Shown piece by piece: positions 37,938 through 46,363 of a stretch of 64,000 nucleotides of DNA. Under the pieces are notes generated by a model. The model was not told the origin of the DNA and made no database searches. It worked only from the letters and a program-made list of their open reading frames with translations. The translations under genes were made by a program, and so were the position numbers. Origin of the DNA: Bacilli bacterium (lineage in GTDB: Bacteria > Bacillota_I > Bacilli_A > RF39 > UBA660); contig JAFXZI010000003.1 in the NCBI GenBank assembly GCA_017541325.1, forward strand, positions 92,191-156,190, in the 5' to 3' direction. Within the stretch, counting starts at the first letter, position 1. Each line of letters starts with the position of its first letter.

Positions 37938-38024
37938 GCCTGTGTGGTGAAATTGGTAGACGCGTTGGACTCAAAATCCAATGATAGTGATATCGTGCCG
38001 GTTCGAGTCCGGCCACAGGCACCA
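37938..38024 (+). tRNA. tRNA-Leu (anticodon CAA)
   Basis: An 87-nt type II tRNA with a long variable arm. GCCTGTG pairs with CACAGGC; the anticodon stem TTGGA/TCCAA holds loop CTCAAAA, giving CAA; the T arm GCCGG-TTCGAGT-CCGGC and encoded CCA end at 38024. TATAAT at 37922-37927 is the likely -10 box. Confidence 0.96.
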
Positions 38025-38057
38025 TTTAGAAAAATAGTTCAAGGTAAATGAACTTAT

Positions 38058-38087
38058 AAAACAATCAGAAATGATTGTTTTAATTTT
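38058..38087 (+). terminator. tRNA-Leu terminator
   Basis: AAAACAATCA-GAAA-TGATTGTTTT followed by AATTTT. Confidence 0.75.
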
Positions 38088-38170
38088 GAGAAATTTAAAT
38101 ATATAGATTAGTATTATGATTATTAATGCTAGTTTTTTTATGTTATAATTATTTTAAGATAGGTGATAAG

Positions 38171-38641
38171 ATGGACAGAGAACGAATTATAGGAGATTTA
38201 AAAAGAAAAGCAATATTATCTTATTCTAAATTTCTTCTATCAAATGAAAAAGAAGCCAACGATGATGTTTTGATTAAATCTATTATATTGTCTTGGTTAG
38301 ATGGAGAAGAAGATTTTGATAATAGATTTTTAAAGTTTCAAGAATTAGATAGACTTATCACTGATAGTGGCTTATTTGAAATGGTTGAATCTATTAATAC
38401 ATCAGGAGATTTTACTCAAGTAGATCAAGCAATAAATACATATCGTTGTTTAACAGAAAATGAAGAATATAAATTATTAATTAGAGAGTCTGGATATGCT
38501 TTACCAAATTCTTTTTCAGAAAGAGAAAACTATACTAATGGTTCACTTAATAGTAAGGTCCATTTTTATCGTACATTTAAGTCTCAATTAACAGAATTGA
38601 ATGAGCAACTTAAGGGGGTTCATGATTCATGGAAGAAGTAG
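38171..38641 (+). CDS. Hypothetical protein upstream of HD-domain gene
   Basis: A 156-residue soluble, mostly helical protein that I do not recognise (MDRERIIGDLKRKAILSYSK...). ATG 38171 is used because AGGTGAT lies 3 nt upstream; an earlier in-frame start would add 15 hydrophobic residues with no ribosome binding site. It overlaps the HD-domain gene by 13 nt, suggesting a coupled partner. Confidence 0.6.
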   Translation: MDRERIIGDLKRKAILSYSKFLLSNEKEANDDVLIKSIILSWLDGEEDFDNRFLKFQELDRLITDSGLFEMVESINTSGDFTQVDQAINTYRCLTENEEYKLLIRESGYALPNSFSERENYTNGSLNSKVHFYRTFKSQLTELNEQLKGVHDSWKK

Positions 38642-41037
38642 ATTTCAGTGTAGAAAATGTTATTGGTGGAGATGATACGATATCAATTGAATGGATAAAA
38701 AATCATAACGATCCAGACATAAGAAGAGCATGGCAAATACTAGAGAAATATTTTATTGAATGTAAAAATACCATATTAGATTTAGATACGAGTGGTAGTC
38801 CATACACTTTCTATAGTAAAAATAATGTTTACAGTAATATTTCATCTATAATTAAAAAACCAAGTTTTTTAAGATTAATAGTTTCTGATTTTAATGAAAA
38901 AGGTATTACATTACATGGAGAAAAAATAACTGAAGAAAAAATAAAACAATTAATTGAAAATAAAGATAATAATGGTAATGAAGAAGATTGGATAATTACC
39001 AAAGTTAATAGATTATACAATATGTATTTAAAATTAGGACATAGTGCAAGAATAACATATCTAGCTAACTACTCATTAGAAAATATTATTAAAAGATATC
39101 CAGAATTAAAAGAGTCTGAACAATTTGAATTATTTCATAGAACTGTTTTATTATCAGCATTACTTCATGATGCAGGAAGATTCTATCAAGCAGTTAAATA
39201 CGATAGATTTGATGATGGAACAATGATTGATAATGAAAAACAAATTGGAAATCTTGGAGTAGATCATGCAATTGCAGGTTATTATTATTCGTTAGTTAGT
39301 TTCTTATCTTTTCATGAAAAAGGAGACGATGATGAAGAAAAGAAAAAATTAATTTCAGAAGCAATCGCAGCAGTAGTAGTAAAATGTCATCAAATATCTA
39401 ATGGAAAAATGGATTATTTTGACTATGAGGGAAATCCACAAGAATTGTTATCTTTAGATTTTGATAAACTATATGATTTTATAATTAATGCTTATAACGT
39501 ATCTGAAAAAATGGAAATGAGTTTAGAACAGCAAGCATTAATGCAAGAACAAAAAGCATTAGTTCAAAGTGCAGTTGATGATTTAGAAAAATCTATGATA
39601 GATGGTTGTATAGATTCTACTAATGCCGAAGGATTTGTTTATAATAAACAATATGTTATAGAAACTATTATTAGTATTTGTGATGAGTTAAAGAATAATA
39701 TTACAAAAGTAATAAAATCTGAACAACAAGATCCTAATGTGATGATAAATACTATTATCGGATTAATGAATGATTCTATTGCTAAACTTCAAAATACTGG
39801 AGAAAAACTTCCAGAAGATGCTATTAATAAAGTCTTTAGTAGAGTTGATTTATTAAAAAATATGGTAAATTTTGATGTAGCTAAATCTATTCAAGATATT
39901 TTTAAATCAGATAAAGATAGTATTAATAATTCTATTAGATATTTCATCGCAACAGCTTTATTAATAACAACAGATGTTGATAAAATTGACATTTTAAATC
40001 AAAGAGCGAATGGTACTTATCCTGGAGCAGAAAGTTACAAGATGAAGAATGTATTTGTTTTTCCTATGATAGATAACAAAGATGTTAAAGTCGGAGGAAG
40101 TTTCTTAGAAATACTAAATACATATTTTGGATTTAATTATGATTTAGATTCAATCGAACAAGGATTTGTCCTTGATAGTAAAGCTTTAAGAGTTTTAAAT
40201 AACTGTCCAAGTGTTATAAAGGGAATAATTATAGAAGAGTTTGGAAGAGAAGATTTATTTAATCCAGAACTTATTAAAGATGATAATGTTGCGTTTTTAA
40301 TAGAAAAAGATGGTATTAGTGAACTAAGAAAAGATGAAAAAGGAGAATATTCTAAAGTATCTGAAAAAACTCCAACAACAGGAGTATATGAACTTCTTAC
40401 TTCTAATTGGATTAATTATTTTATAAATGATCCTAGATGGATAGAAGGTGCTAATAAAAATAAGAAAGAAAAAGAAAAAATTCATATTGATGAAGATACA
40501 ACTTTTGATTATATAAAACGTAAATGTTCTGATTATTTAAGAATAGGAATTCCTATTGAAGATTTAAATAGTAATCTATCTTCATATACTGAAGAAGAAA
40601 GATTAGAAAAAATTAGTACTTTATTATTTAGTGATGGATTAGATGAACGCTTTAAAAAAGAACAAGATAATCCTGGAGGAAATGGATGGATTTCTAAAGC
40701 AGAAGAAAGTGATCATATAGTAATTAATCCAATACATGCTCTTCTTTGGCATATGAATCAATTTATAATGGTTAATGCAAGAAATAGAGATACATTAGAA
40801 TTTGTTAAAGAAAATGAAATCTTAGATAAAATATATGACAGATTAGATGAAAGAATGCAACAACTTTGTAAAGGATATATGGATTATTGTAAGACATTTA
40901 TAGATTATGTATTAGAAGATTCTAAAGAAAGAGGAATTAATAGTTTCTCTGGTGAATATATGAAGAAAAAACGCGAAGAAGTAAGTAAACTGTATGGTAT
41001 AGAAAAAGATTATAAAGGAAATAAAAAAACTAACTAA
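38629..41037 (+). CDS. Large HD-domain phosphohydrolase-like protein
   Basis: An 802-residue protein with an HD domain near the N-terminus: His137 in YLKLGHSARIT, the HD pair His180-Asp181 in LLSALLHDAGRFYQAV, DHAIAGYYYS with His213 and KCHQISNG with His254. These are the usual metal-ligand positions of HD hydrolases; GRFYQAV...YDRFDDGTMID resembles the RFEQ...YxTFxDxxSxDH family. The remaining ~500 residues are charged and helical with no recognised domain; a second HD-like segment is not clear. Substrates of this family include nucleotides. Coupled by overlap to the preceding gene; AAGGGGG serves as ribosome binding site. Confidence 0.7.
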   Translation: MEEVDFSVENVIGGDDTISIEWIKNHNDPDIRRAWQILEKYFIECKNTILDLDTSGSPYTFYSKNNVYSNISSIIKKPSFLRLIVSDFNEKGITLHGEKITEEKIKQLIENKDNNGNEEDWIITKVNRLYNMYLKLGHSARITYLANYSLENIIKRYPELKESEQFELFHRTVLLSALLHDAGRFYQAVKYDRFDDGTMIDNEKQIGNLGVDHAIAGYYYSLVSFLSFHEKGDDDEEKKKLISEAIAAVVVKCHQISNGKMDYFDYEGNPQELLSLDFDKLYDFIINAYNVSEKMEMSLEQQALMQEQKALVQSAVDDLEKSMIDGCIDSTNAEGFVYNKQYVIETIISICDELKNNITKVIKSEQQDPNVMINTIIGLMNDSIAKLQNTGEKLPEDAINKVFSRVDLLKNMVNFDVAKSIQDIFKSDKDSINNSIRYFIATALLITTDVDKIDILNQRANGTYPGAESYKMKNVFVFPMIDNKDVKVGGSFLEILNTYFGFNYDLDSIEQGFVLDSKALRVLNNCPSVIKGIIIEEFGREDLFNPELIKDDNVAFLIEKDGISELRKDEKGEYSKVSEKTPTTGVYELLTSNWINYFINDPRWIEGANKNKKEKEKIHIDEDTTFDYIKRKCSDYLRIGIPIEDLNSNLSSYTEEERLEKISTLLFSDGLDERFKKEQDNPGGNGWISKAEESDHIVINPIHALLWHMNQFIMVNARNRDTLEFVKENEILDKIYDRLDERMQQLCKGYMDYCKTFIDYVLEDSKERGINSFSGEYMKKKREEVSKLYGIEKDYKGNKKTN

Positions 41038-41050
41038 TAAGTTAGTTTTT
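41024..41050. terminator. Bidirectional terminator, HD gene and convergent gene
   Basis: AAAAACTAAC-TAATA-GTTAGTTTTT with A and T tracts on both sides. It overlaps the stop codons of both converging genes. Confidence 0.82.
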
Positions 41051-41555
41051 ATAATACAAGAGTTTTTGCAATTCCTTTTCCAACTGGTTCTTTAATCATT
41101 TCATCAATTTGATCTTGTTTATATAATTCAATTCTACAAACTGAATCAAATCCTAATAATTTGTAAGTTTCACCTTGAACATCTTCATTTACCCAAATAG
41201 GTGCTGATTTTCCATCAGTTACAAATAATGCTGCATTAATATCAAGATTATTTGCACCTACTCTTAATGTAGTTATTAATGTTTGTATTGCTTCTGTTCC
41301 AACTTCACTACCAGATATACAGTAATGTAAATTCATTCTTCTGTTAATACTATTTATATCTATAATAGTTCCGTTTAATGGAGATGCATATACAATACCA
41401 TCAGTTAAACCACTTCCAGCTGCTTTTCTAGTTGCATATGTAGCAAATCTAGCAGTTTCCTCATCCATATTAAATGCATCTTGATTGTTATATAAAACTT
41501 TTGCATAAGGCATGTTTCTTGCATCCCTTTGTATTAATACCGTAATATTATTCAT
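41049..41555 (-). CDS. Hypothetical protein
   Basis: A 168-residue soluble protein, unrecognised. It starts MNNITVLIQRDARNMPYAKV and shows a repeating pattern of beta strands with conserved Gly turns (GSGLTDGIVYASPLNGTIID). No catalytic motif is obvious. It is monocistronic, convergent with the HD gene and divergent from the membrane protein at 41676. GGGGG lies upstream of the start. Confidence 0.6.
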   Translation of the reverse strand: MNNITVLIQRDARNMPYAKVLYNNQDAFNMDEETARFATYATRKAAGSGLTDGIVYASPLNGTIIDINSINRRMNLHYCISGSEVGTEAIQTLITTLRVGANNLDINAALFVTDGKSAPIWVNEDVQGETYKLLGFDSVCRIELYKQDQIDEMIKEPVGKGIAKTLVL

Positions 41556-41675
41556 ATTATCCCCCTAAAATTGCTCATATCGTATCATAAAATAAGAAAA
41601 ATGTAAATATTTCACGAATGAATATTGAATAGTAAAAAATATGATATAATACATTTATAAGAAAGGGTTATGTAT

Positions 41676-42308
41676 ATGAATTATTTAAATGAAGAAAAAT
41701 ATAATAAATCAAAGAAAAAAATAAAATTAATTGCACTTCTAATATTAATAGTAGGTTTATCTTGTGGAGGATTTCTAATATATAAAGGAACTAGTAATTC
41801 AAACGAATCTAAAATTGAAGATGAAAAAGCAAAACTTGAAAGAATGAAAACAGATTTAGTAGAAAAAGGAGTAACTCCTTCAAGTGATTACGAAGCAGGA
41901 GAAGCATATGACTTATATATATTAAGAGAAGTATTAAATCCAGCATTTAATAGCTGTTTTCAAAATGAATTTAAGACAAATAAACTTACTAAAGAATATT
42001 GTAAATTATTAGATAGTAATAGTAGTTTTAATAGAAGTAGTAGCACTGGACTTGGTGCATTTATTTGTATTTCTTCTTGTATGATTAGTTTGTTTGTATT
42101 TATTGTTTCAAAACAAAGAGATATTATGGCATATCAAATGCAAGGAGTTTTGCCAGTAGGAAAAGAAGCATTAGAAGATATTCAACCAACTGCTTCTAAA
42201 GTAGCAAAAAAGCATATGCATGAAGTTAGTCCTGAAGTAGGAGAAATGGCAAAAGAAATTACTAAAGGTATAAAAGAAGGATTAAAAGATGAAAATGGAG
42301 ATAAATAA
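41676..42308 (+). CDS. Hypothetical membrane protein
   Basis: A 210-residue protein with two spans, KLIALLILIVGLSCGGFLIY (~17-36) and GAFICISSCMISLFVFIV (~128-145), joined by an acidic coil and ending in a charged tail rich in Lys and Glu. No domain is recognised. ATG 41676 is preferred because GAAAGGG ends 8 nt before it; ATG 41670 is only 2 nt away. TATAAT lies at 41645-41650. Confidence 0.7.
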   Translation: MNYLNEEKYNKSKKKIKLIALLILIVGLSCGGFLIYKGTSNSNESKIEDEKAKLERMKTDLVEKGVTPSSDYEAGEAYDLYILREVLNPAFNSCFQNEFKTNKLTKEYCKLLDSNSSFNRSSSTGLGAFICISSCMISLFVFIVSKQRDIMAYQMQGVLPVGKEALEDIQPTASKVAKKHMHEVSPEVGEMAKEITKGIKEGLKDENGDK

Positions 42309-42320
42309 TCTCCTTTTTTT
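42297..42320 (+). terminator. Terminator of the gene at 41676
   Basis: GGAGAT-AAATA-ATCTCC followed by seven T. Confidence 0.82.
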
Positions 42321-42343
42321 GATATAATAAATTTGGTGATATT

Positions 42344-42796
42344 ATGAATGAAGAAAAAAAGAAAAATCCTATCTATTTGATTATAGGTATAATTATAGGA
42401 CTTGCTTTAGTTATTACTATAACTTCAATTATTTTATTTAATAAATCATATCGTAATAATGAATTTATTGGTACTTGGGATTGTAAAGGAATTGGTAAAA
42501 CTGCTAAAGGAGAAAACTATATTTATACAATTAAATTTGACAATAATTTAAAGTTTTTATATGGACCATATGCAGAATTAGATAAAGAAAGTTTTAAAGG
42601 AACTTATTCTGTTAAAGAAAATGATAAAAAGGATACATATACAATTTCACTTAAATATGAAAATATAAAAAAGAATATGGATGTACAAGTAGTTATAAAA
42701 AAAGAAGATAATAAACCATTTTTAGTTTTAACAGACGATGATGATGAAAGTTTTATTTGTTATTTAAAAACAAATAAGAATCCTAATTTAAAATAA
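42344..42796 (+). CDS. Hypothetical membrane-anchored small beta protein
   Basis: A 150-residue protein: one span (YLIIGIIIGLALVITITSII, ~11-30) then ~115 extracellular residues with a lipocalin-like start FIGTWDCKGIGKTAKGENY and alternating beta strands. Function unknown. The FIGTWDC motif is common to lipocalin-fold proteins of unknown function in this group of bacteria. GGTGAT precedes the ATG. It has its own terminator. Confidence 0.7.
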   Translation: MNEEKKKNPIYLIIGIIIGLALVITITSIILFNKSYRNNEFIGTWDCKGIGKTAKGENYIYTIKFDNNLKFLYGPYAELDKESFKGTYSVKENDKKDTYTISLKYENIKKNMDVQVVIKKEDNKPFLVLTDDDDESFICYLKTNKNPNLK

Positions 42797-42819
42797 CTCA
42801 GTTTATTGCTGAGTCTTTT
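42796..42819 (+). terminator. Terminator of the gene at 42344
   Basis: ACTCAG-TTTATTG-CTGAGT followed by CTTTTT. Confidence 0.75.
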
Positions 42820-42849
42820 TATTTGTAATATAATTAAGTAGGTGATATT

Positions 42850-44205
42850 ATGAATGAGTTTTTAAAATTCAGAAATAAATATAACAATTTTATCTATGAT
42901 AAATATGATATTAGTTATGATGAAGAAAATATGATAATTAAATTCTTTTTTAGTATTGAAGGATTAGAAGAATTTACTCCATCTATTAAAATTAATAAAA
43001 AATATATTAAAAATAAAAATATTAATAAAAATATGCTAAATTATTTAGTATTTCATATTGGTCTAATAGAAATGATCAGCTATTACAAAGCTACATGTTG
43101 TACTAATATTATTATTAATGCTGGATATGTAAATGCTGATCAAATTAAATGGTTTAAAAAAATATTATTTAATGGATTAGGAGAGTTTTTATACAAAAAT
43201 AATATAACTGTTACAGAAGATGAACTTGTTAATATTATTTGTAATGGAAAAGAAGTTAATATAGATGATCCTAATTATGAAGGAACTGGTAATTTAATAT
43301 CTATTGGCGGAGGTAAAGATTCTTGTGTTAGTTTAGAAATACTTAAGAATGAGAAAAATAATTCTGCATTTATAATTAATGCAAAAACTCCTTCGTTAGA
43401 ATGTGCAAGAATTGCTGGATATAGTAATGATAATATTATTTGTGTAGAAAGGATCCTTGATCGTAAAATAATTGATTTAAATAATAGAGGATTCTTAAAT
43501 GGACATACACCATTTTCTGCACTAGTTGCATTTATTTCATATTTATGTGCTTATTTAAATAATAAGAGATATATTGTGTTATCAAATGAATCAAGTGCGA
43601 ATGAGTCGACTGTAATAGGGACTAATATTAATCATCAATATTCTAAGTCTTTTGAATTTGAAAATGATTTTTATGAATATACGCATAAATATTTTAGATT
43701 AGAAATAGATTATTTTAGTCTTTTAAGAGGAATAAGTGAATTTCAAATAGGAAGAATTTTTTCAAGATTTACTAAGTATCATAAAGTATTTAAGAGTTGT
43801 AATTTAGGGAGTAAGGAAAAAGAATGGAAATGGTGTTGTAATTGTTCTAAATGTCTATTTGTTTATATGATATTAAGTCCATTCCTATATAAAGAAGATT
43901 TAGTTAACATCTTTGGAGAAGATTTATATGAAAGAGAAGATTTATTAGATACTTTCAAAGAAATAATCGGAGAAACTGAAGTAAAGCCATTTGATTGTGT
44001 TGGAACAATTGAAGAAGCTAAATATTCAGTTAGTTTATTAATAGATAAATTAGATAAAGATAAATTACCATTCTTATTAGATTATTATTATGAAAATTAT
44101 GATTTAGAATTAGACGGTTCTAATATACTTAAATATAATGAAGAGAATAATATTCCTAAAGAATATGAAAAATTAGTAAAAGAGGTACTTGATAATGAAA
44201 GATAA
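42850..44205 (+). CDS. murL: MurL-type UDP-MurNAc-L-Ala-L-Glu epimerase
   Basis: A 451-residue protein matching MurL. ATP-binding loop SIGGGKDSCVS (Gly153-Ser158), NNRGFLNGHTPFSALVAF (~211-228), SNESSANES (~245-253), NHQYSKSFEFE (~261-271), YFSLLRGISEFQIGRIFSR and the Cys cluster WKWCCNCSKCLF (Cys329, 330, 332, 335) are all conserved in this family. MurL epimerises the terminal L-Glu of UDP-MurNAc-L-Ala-L-Glu to D-Glu, replacing glutamate racemase. The next gene, overlapping by 11 nt, is a MurD homologue with altered D-Glu site, the expected MurD2 partner. GGTGATATT precedes the ATG. Confidence 0.9.
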   Translation: MNEFLKFRNKYNNFIYDKYDISYDEENMIIKFFFSIEGLEEFTPSIKINKKYIKNKNINKNMLNYLVFHIGLIEMISYYKATCCTNIIINAGYVNADQIKWFKKILFNGLGEFLYKNNITVTEDELVNIICNGKEVNIDDPNYEGTGNLISIGGGKDSCVSLEILKNEKNNSAFIINAKTPSLECARIAGYSNDNIICVERILDRKIIDLNNRGFLNGHTPFSALVAFISYLCAYLNNKRYIVLSNESSANESTVIGTNINHQYSKSFEFENDFYEYTHKYFRLEIDYFSLLRGISEFQIGRIFSRFTKYHKVFKSCNLGSKEKEWKWCCNCSKCLFVYMILSPFLYKEDLVNIFGEDLYEREDLLDTFKEIIGETEVKPFDCVGTIEEAKYSVSLLIDKLDKDKLPFLLDYYYENYDLELDGSNILKYNEENNIPKEYEKLVKEVLDNER

Positions 44206-45547
44206 AATTATTGAAAAATTTAGAAATAAAAATATTGCAATTTTAGGATTCGGTAAAGAAGGAATTTCTACCTATAAATTTTTAAGAGAAGGACTAAAAG
44301 ATGAAAAGATTACTATTATAGATAAAGTTGATAAAAGTAATGATGAAATGTTTAAAGATGATAAAAATGTTTTCTTTATATCTGGTGATAATTATTTAGA
44401 TAATTTGGATAAATTTGATTATATAGTTAAAAGTCCTGGAGTTAATATAAAAGATATAGATATATCTAGTTTTAAAGAGAGAATTACATCCCAATTAGAA
44501 CTACTTTTAGAAGTATATAGAGATAATATTATAGGTGTTACAGGAACTAAAGGAAAAAGTACAACTTCATCTTTAATATATGAAGTATTAAAAGATCAAG
44601 GAAAAGATACATATTTAGTAGGTAATATTGGTATACCCGTATTATCTGAAATAGATAAATACAAAAAAGATACAATTTTAGTAATAGAAATGTCTACTCA
44701 ACAACTAGAGTTTGTAAAAACATCTCCTCATATTGGAATGATTTTAAATTTATTTCAAGATCATTTAGATTTAACTGGTACTTTAGAACATTATCATAAT
44801 AATAAAATGAATATGTTTAGATATCAAAATGAAAATGATATAGCAATGTACTCTAGTGACAATGATTATTTAATAGCTAAAATGAAAGAGTATGATTATA
44901 AAGCTATAAAATATGATGTTAGATTTGATTATGAAAATATTACTGATAATTCAATAAGAATCAAAGATGGAAAAGTATATTTAGGTAAAGAATTAATATA
45001 TGAAGATGGTGAAAGAAAACTAATTGGAGACCATTACTTAAAAGATATTATGTTTGTAATGGGAGTAGCTAAAATATTAGGATTGGATTTAGAAAAAGCT
45101 AAAGAATCTATTGCTAATTTTGGTGGACTAAAATATCGTATGGAATGTATTGGTAAATATGATGGTATTATTTTTTACAATGATACAATTGCAACAATTC
45201 CTGAAGCTACTATTAATGCTATAAAAGCTCTTAAGACAGTAGATTCATTAATATTTGGTGGAATGGATAGAAATATTGATTATAGTGAGTTTGTTAAATT
45301 TTTAGAAAATAGTGAAATTAGTAATTTAATATGTATGCCTACTACTGGTAATAAAATAGGTAAACTATTAGAAAAGAAAAAGAAAGTATTTTATGCTGAT
45401 ACTCTTGAAAAAGCTCATGAAATAGCAGTTAAAGAAACAAAAAAGGATATGATATGTTTACTTTCACCAGCAGCAGCAAGTTATGAGTTCTTTAAAAATT
45501 TTGAGGAAAAAGGAAAAAAATTTGAAGAAATAGTAAAAGGAGAATAA
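44195..45547 (+). CDS. murD: MurD-type ligase, probably UDP-MurNAc-L-Ala-L-Glu ligase (MurD2)
   Basis: A 450-residue Mur ligase. N-terminal Rossmann domain, then GVTGTKGKSTTS (Gly117-Ser122; ATP loop), EMSTQQLE, NLFQDHLDLTG (ligand His/Asp) and a C-terminal domain with YNDTIATIPEATI (~328-340) and FGGMDRNIDY. Canonical D-Glu MurD has NDSKATN at the position of NDTIATI; the substrate Lys is Ile here, in line with the L-Glu-specific MurD2. ATG 44195 has AGAGGT upstream; a TTG 6 nt earlier is less likely. It overlaps murL by 11 nt, so the two are coupled. Confidence 0.88.
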   Translation: MKDKIIEKFRNKNIAILGFGKEGISTYKFLREGLKDEKITIIDKVDKSNDEMFKDDKNVFFISGDNYLDNLDKFDYIVKSPGVNIKDIDISSFKERITSQLELLLEVYRDNIIGVTGTKGKSTTSSLIYEVLKDQGKDTYLVGNIGIPVLSEIDKYKKDTILVIEMSTQQLEFVKTSPHIGMILNLFQDHLDLTGTLEHYHNNKMNMFRYQNENDIAMYSSDNDYLIAKMKEYDYKAIKYDVRFDYENITDNSIRIKDGKVYLGKELIYEDGERKLIGDHYLKDIMFVMGVAKILGLDLEKAKESIANFGGLKYRMECIGKYDGIIFYNDTIATIPEATINAIKALKTVDSLIFGGMDRNIDYSEFVKFLENSEISNLICMPTTGNKIGKLLEKKKKVFYADTLEKAHEIAVKETKKDMICLLSPAAASYEFFKNFEEKGKKFEEIVKGE

Positions 45548-45549
45548 AT

Positions 45550-45666
45550 ATGGAAAAATTACAAAAAGAAGAATTATTAGATGATCAATTAGAAGAATTA
45601 AAGAACTATGGATTTAATATAGATGAACTGTTAACTGAAATAAATGATGAAGAACAAAAGAATTGA
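45550..45666 (+). CDS. 38-residue acidic ORF in the murL-murD operon
   Basis: MEKLQKEELLDDQLEELKNY... is a 38-residue, strongly acidic helix. GGAG at 45539-45542 in the end of murD precedes the ATG by 7 nt and the gap to murD is 2 nt, so translation is likely. It ends in TGA, evidence that this genome uses the standard code. No match to a known family comes to mind; it could bind MurD or MurL, or be unrelated. Confidence 0.5.
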   Translation: MEKLQKEELLDDQLEELKNYGFNIDELLTEINDEEQKN

Positions 45667-45716
45667 TTTTAAATGAAAAAATGATATACTTAATTTAAGG
45701 TAGAAAGGGTGGTGTC

Positions 45717-46205
45717 ATGGATTATTATTCTGGCGGAAATGGTGAATCTAGTTTTAGTAATTTAGATGATAATTATTCACAACCAGTTGGTTTTTCAAAT
45801 ATGTTTCGTGATAATTCGAATATCATTTTAATAATAATGGCTATGGCAATAGTTGCCCTTATCGCTGGTTATTTAGTATATGGAATTAATCATGAGAGTA
45901 AATCAAAAGGACCAGATACAAATAGTACCTTATCAAGTTTATATGTAACTGGCGGAGAATTAGATCCAAGTTTTGATCCAAAAGTAACTAAGTATACTGT
46001 TTATTTTGATGGATCTGGAGCTTATGTTACAGGAAATAGTAATACAGTATCATTTAGTTGCGAAGCAGCAAGTAGTAAATCTAAAATTATAGATTGTGAT
46101 AAGATTATAGATATGTCTGGTGAAAGAAGTGTAGAACATTCTATAACTGTTAGAGCTGAAGATACTAGTGTAACGAGATATCACTTTACAATTGTTAGAA
46201 GATAA
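45717..46205 (+). CDS. Membrane-anchored cadherin-like beta-sandwich protein
   Basis: A 162-residue protein. A low-complexity Gly/Ser/Asn cytoplasmic start, one span (NIILIIMAMAIVALIAGYLVYG, ~34-55) and an external cadherin-like domain: LSSLYVTGGELDPSFDPKVTKYTVYF ... ITVRAEDTSVTRYHFTIVRR. The same domain type occurs in the surface proteins at 31880 and 33413. AAAGGGTGGTG precedes the ATG. The role is probably in surface interactions, unproven. Confidence 0.78.
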   Translation: MDYYSGGNGESSFSNLDDNYSQPVGFSNMFRDNSNIILIIMAMAIVALIAGYLVYGINHESKSKGPDTNSTLSSLYVTGGELDPSFDPKVTKYTVYFDGSGAYVTGNSNTVSFSCEAASSKSKIIDCDKIIDMSGERSVEHSITVRAEDTSVTRYHFTIVRR

Positions 46206-46228
46206 CTATTGATTATCTTCTTTTTTTT
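46197..46228 (+). terminator. Terminator of the gene at 45717
   Basis: AGAAGATAA-CTATTGA-TTATCTTCT followed by seven T, overlapping the gene's end. Confidence 0.85.
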
Positions 46229-46264
46229 GTTGTAATATTTATGTATAAGAAAAATCTATAATTT

Positions 46265-46340
46265 GCTGAAATAGCTCAGTCGGTAGAGCAACTCCCTCGT
46301 AAAGAGTAGGTCACGGGTTCGATTCCTGTTTTCAGCACCA
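46265..46340 (+). tRNA. tRNA-Thr (anticodon CGT)
   Basis: A 76-nt tRNA: GCTGAAA/TTTCAGC acceptor, D arm GCTC...GAGC, anticodon loop CTCGTAA giving CGT, T arm ACGGG-TTCGATT-CCTGT, encoded CCA. One C-A mismatch occurs at the bottom of the anticodon stem. The next gene begins 24 nt after the CCA. Confidence 0.93.
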
Positions 46341-46363
46341 TTATGGAATAAACGGAGGTTAAA

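Noticed and set aside
38171-41037. Toxin-antitoxin system
   Set aside because: The two genes overlap as in such systems, but sizes (156 and 802 residues) and motifs do not match any known type.
42850-44205. GGGKDS protein as a tRNA or NAD PPi-loop ligase
   Set aside because: The SNESSANES, NHQYSKSFEFE and Cys-cluster motifs identify MurL, and the MurD neighbour supports this.
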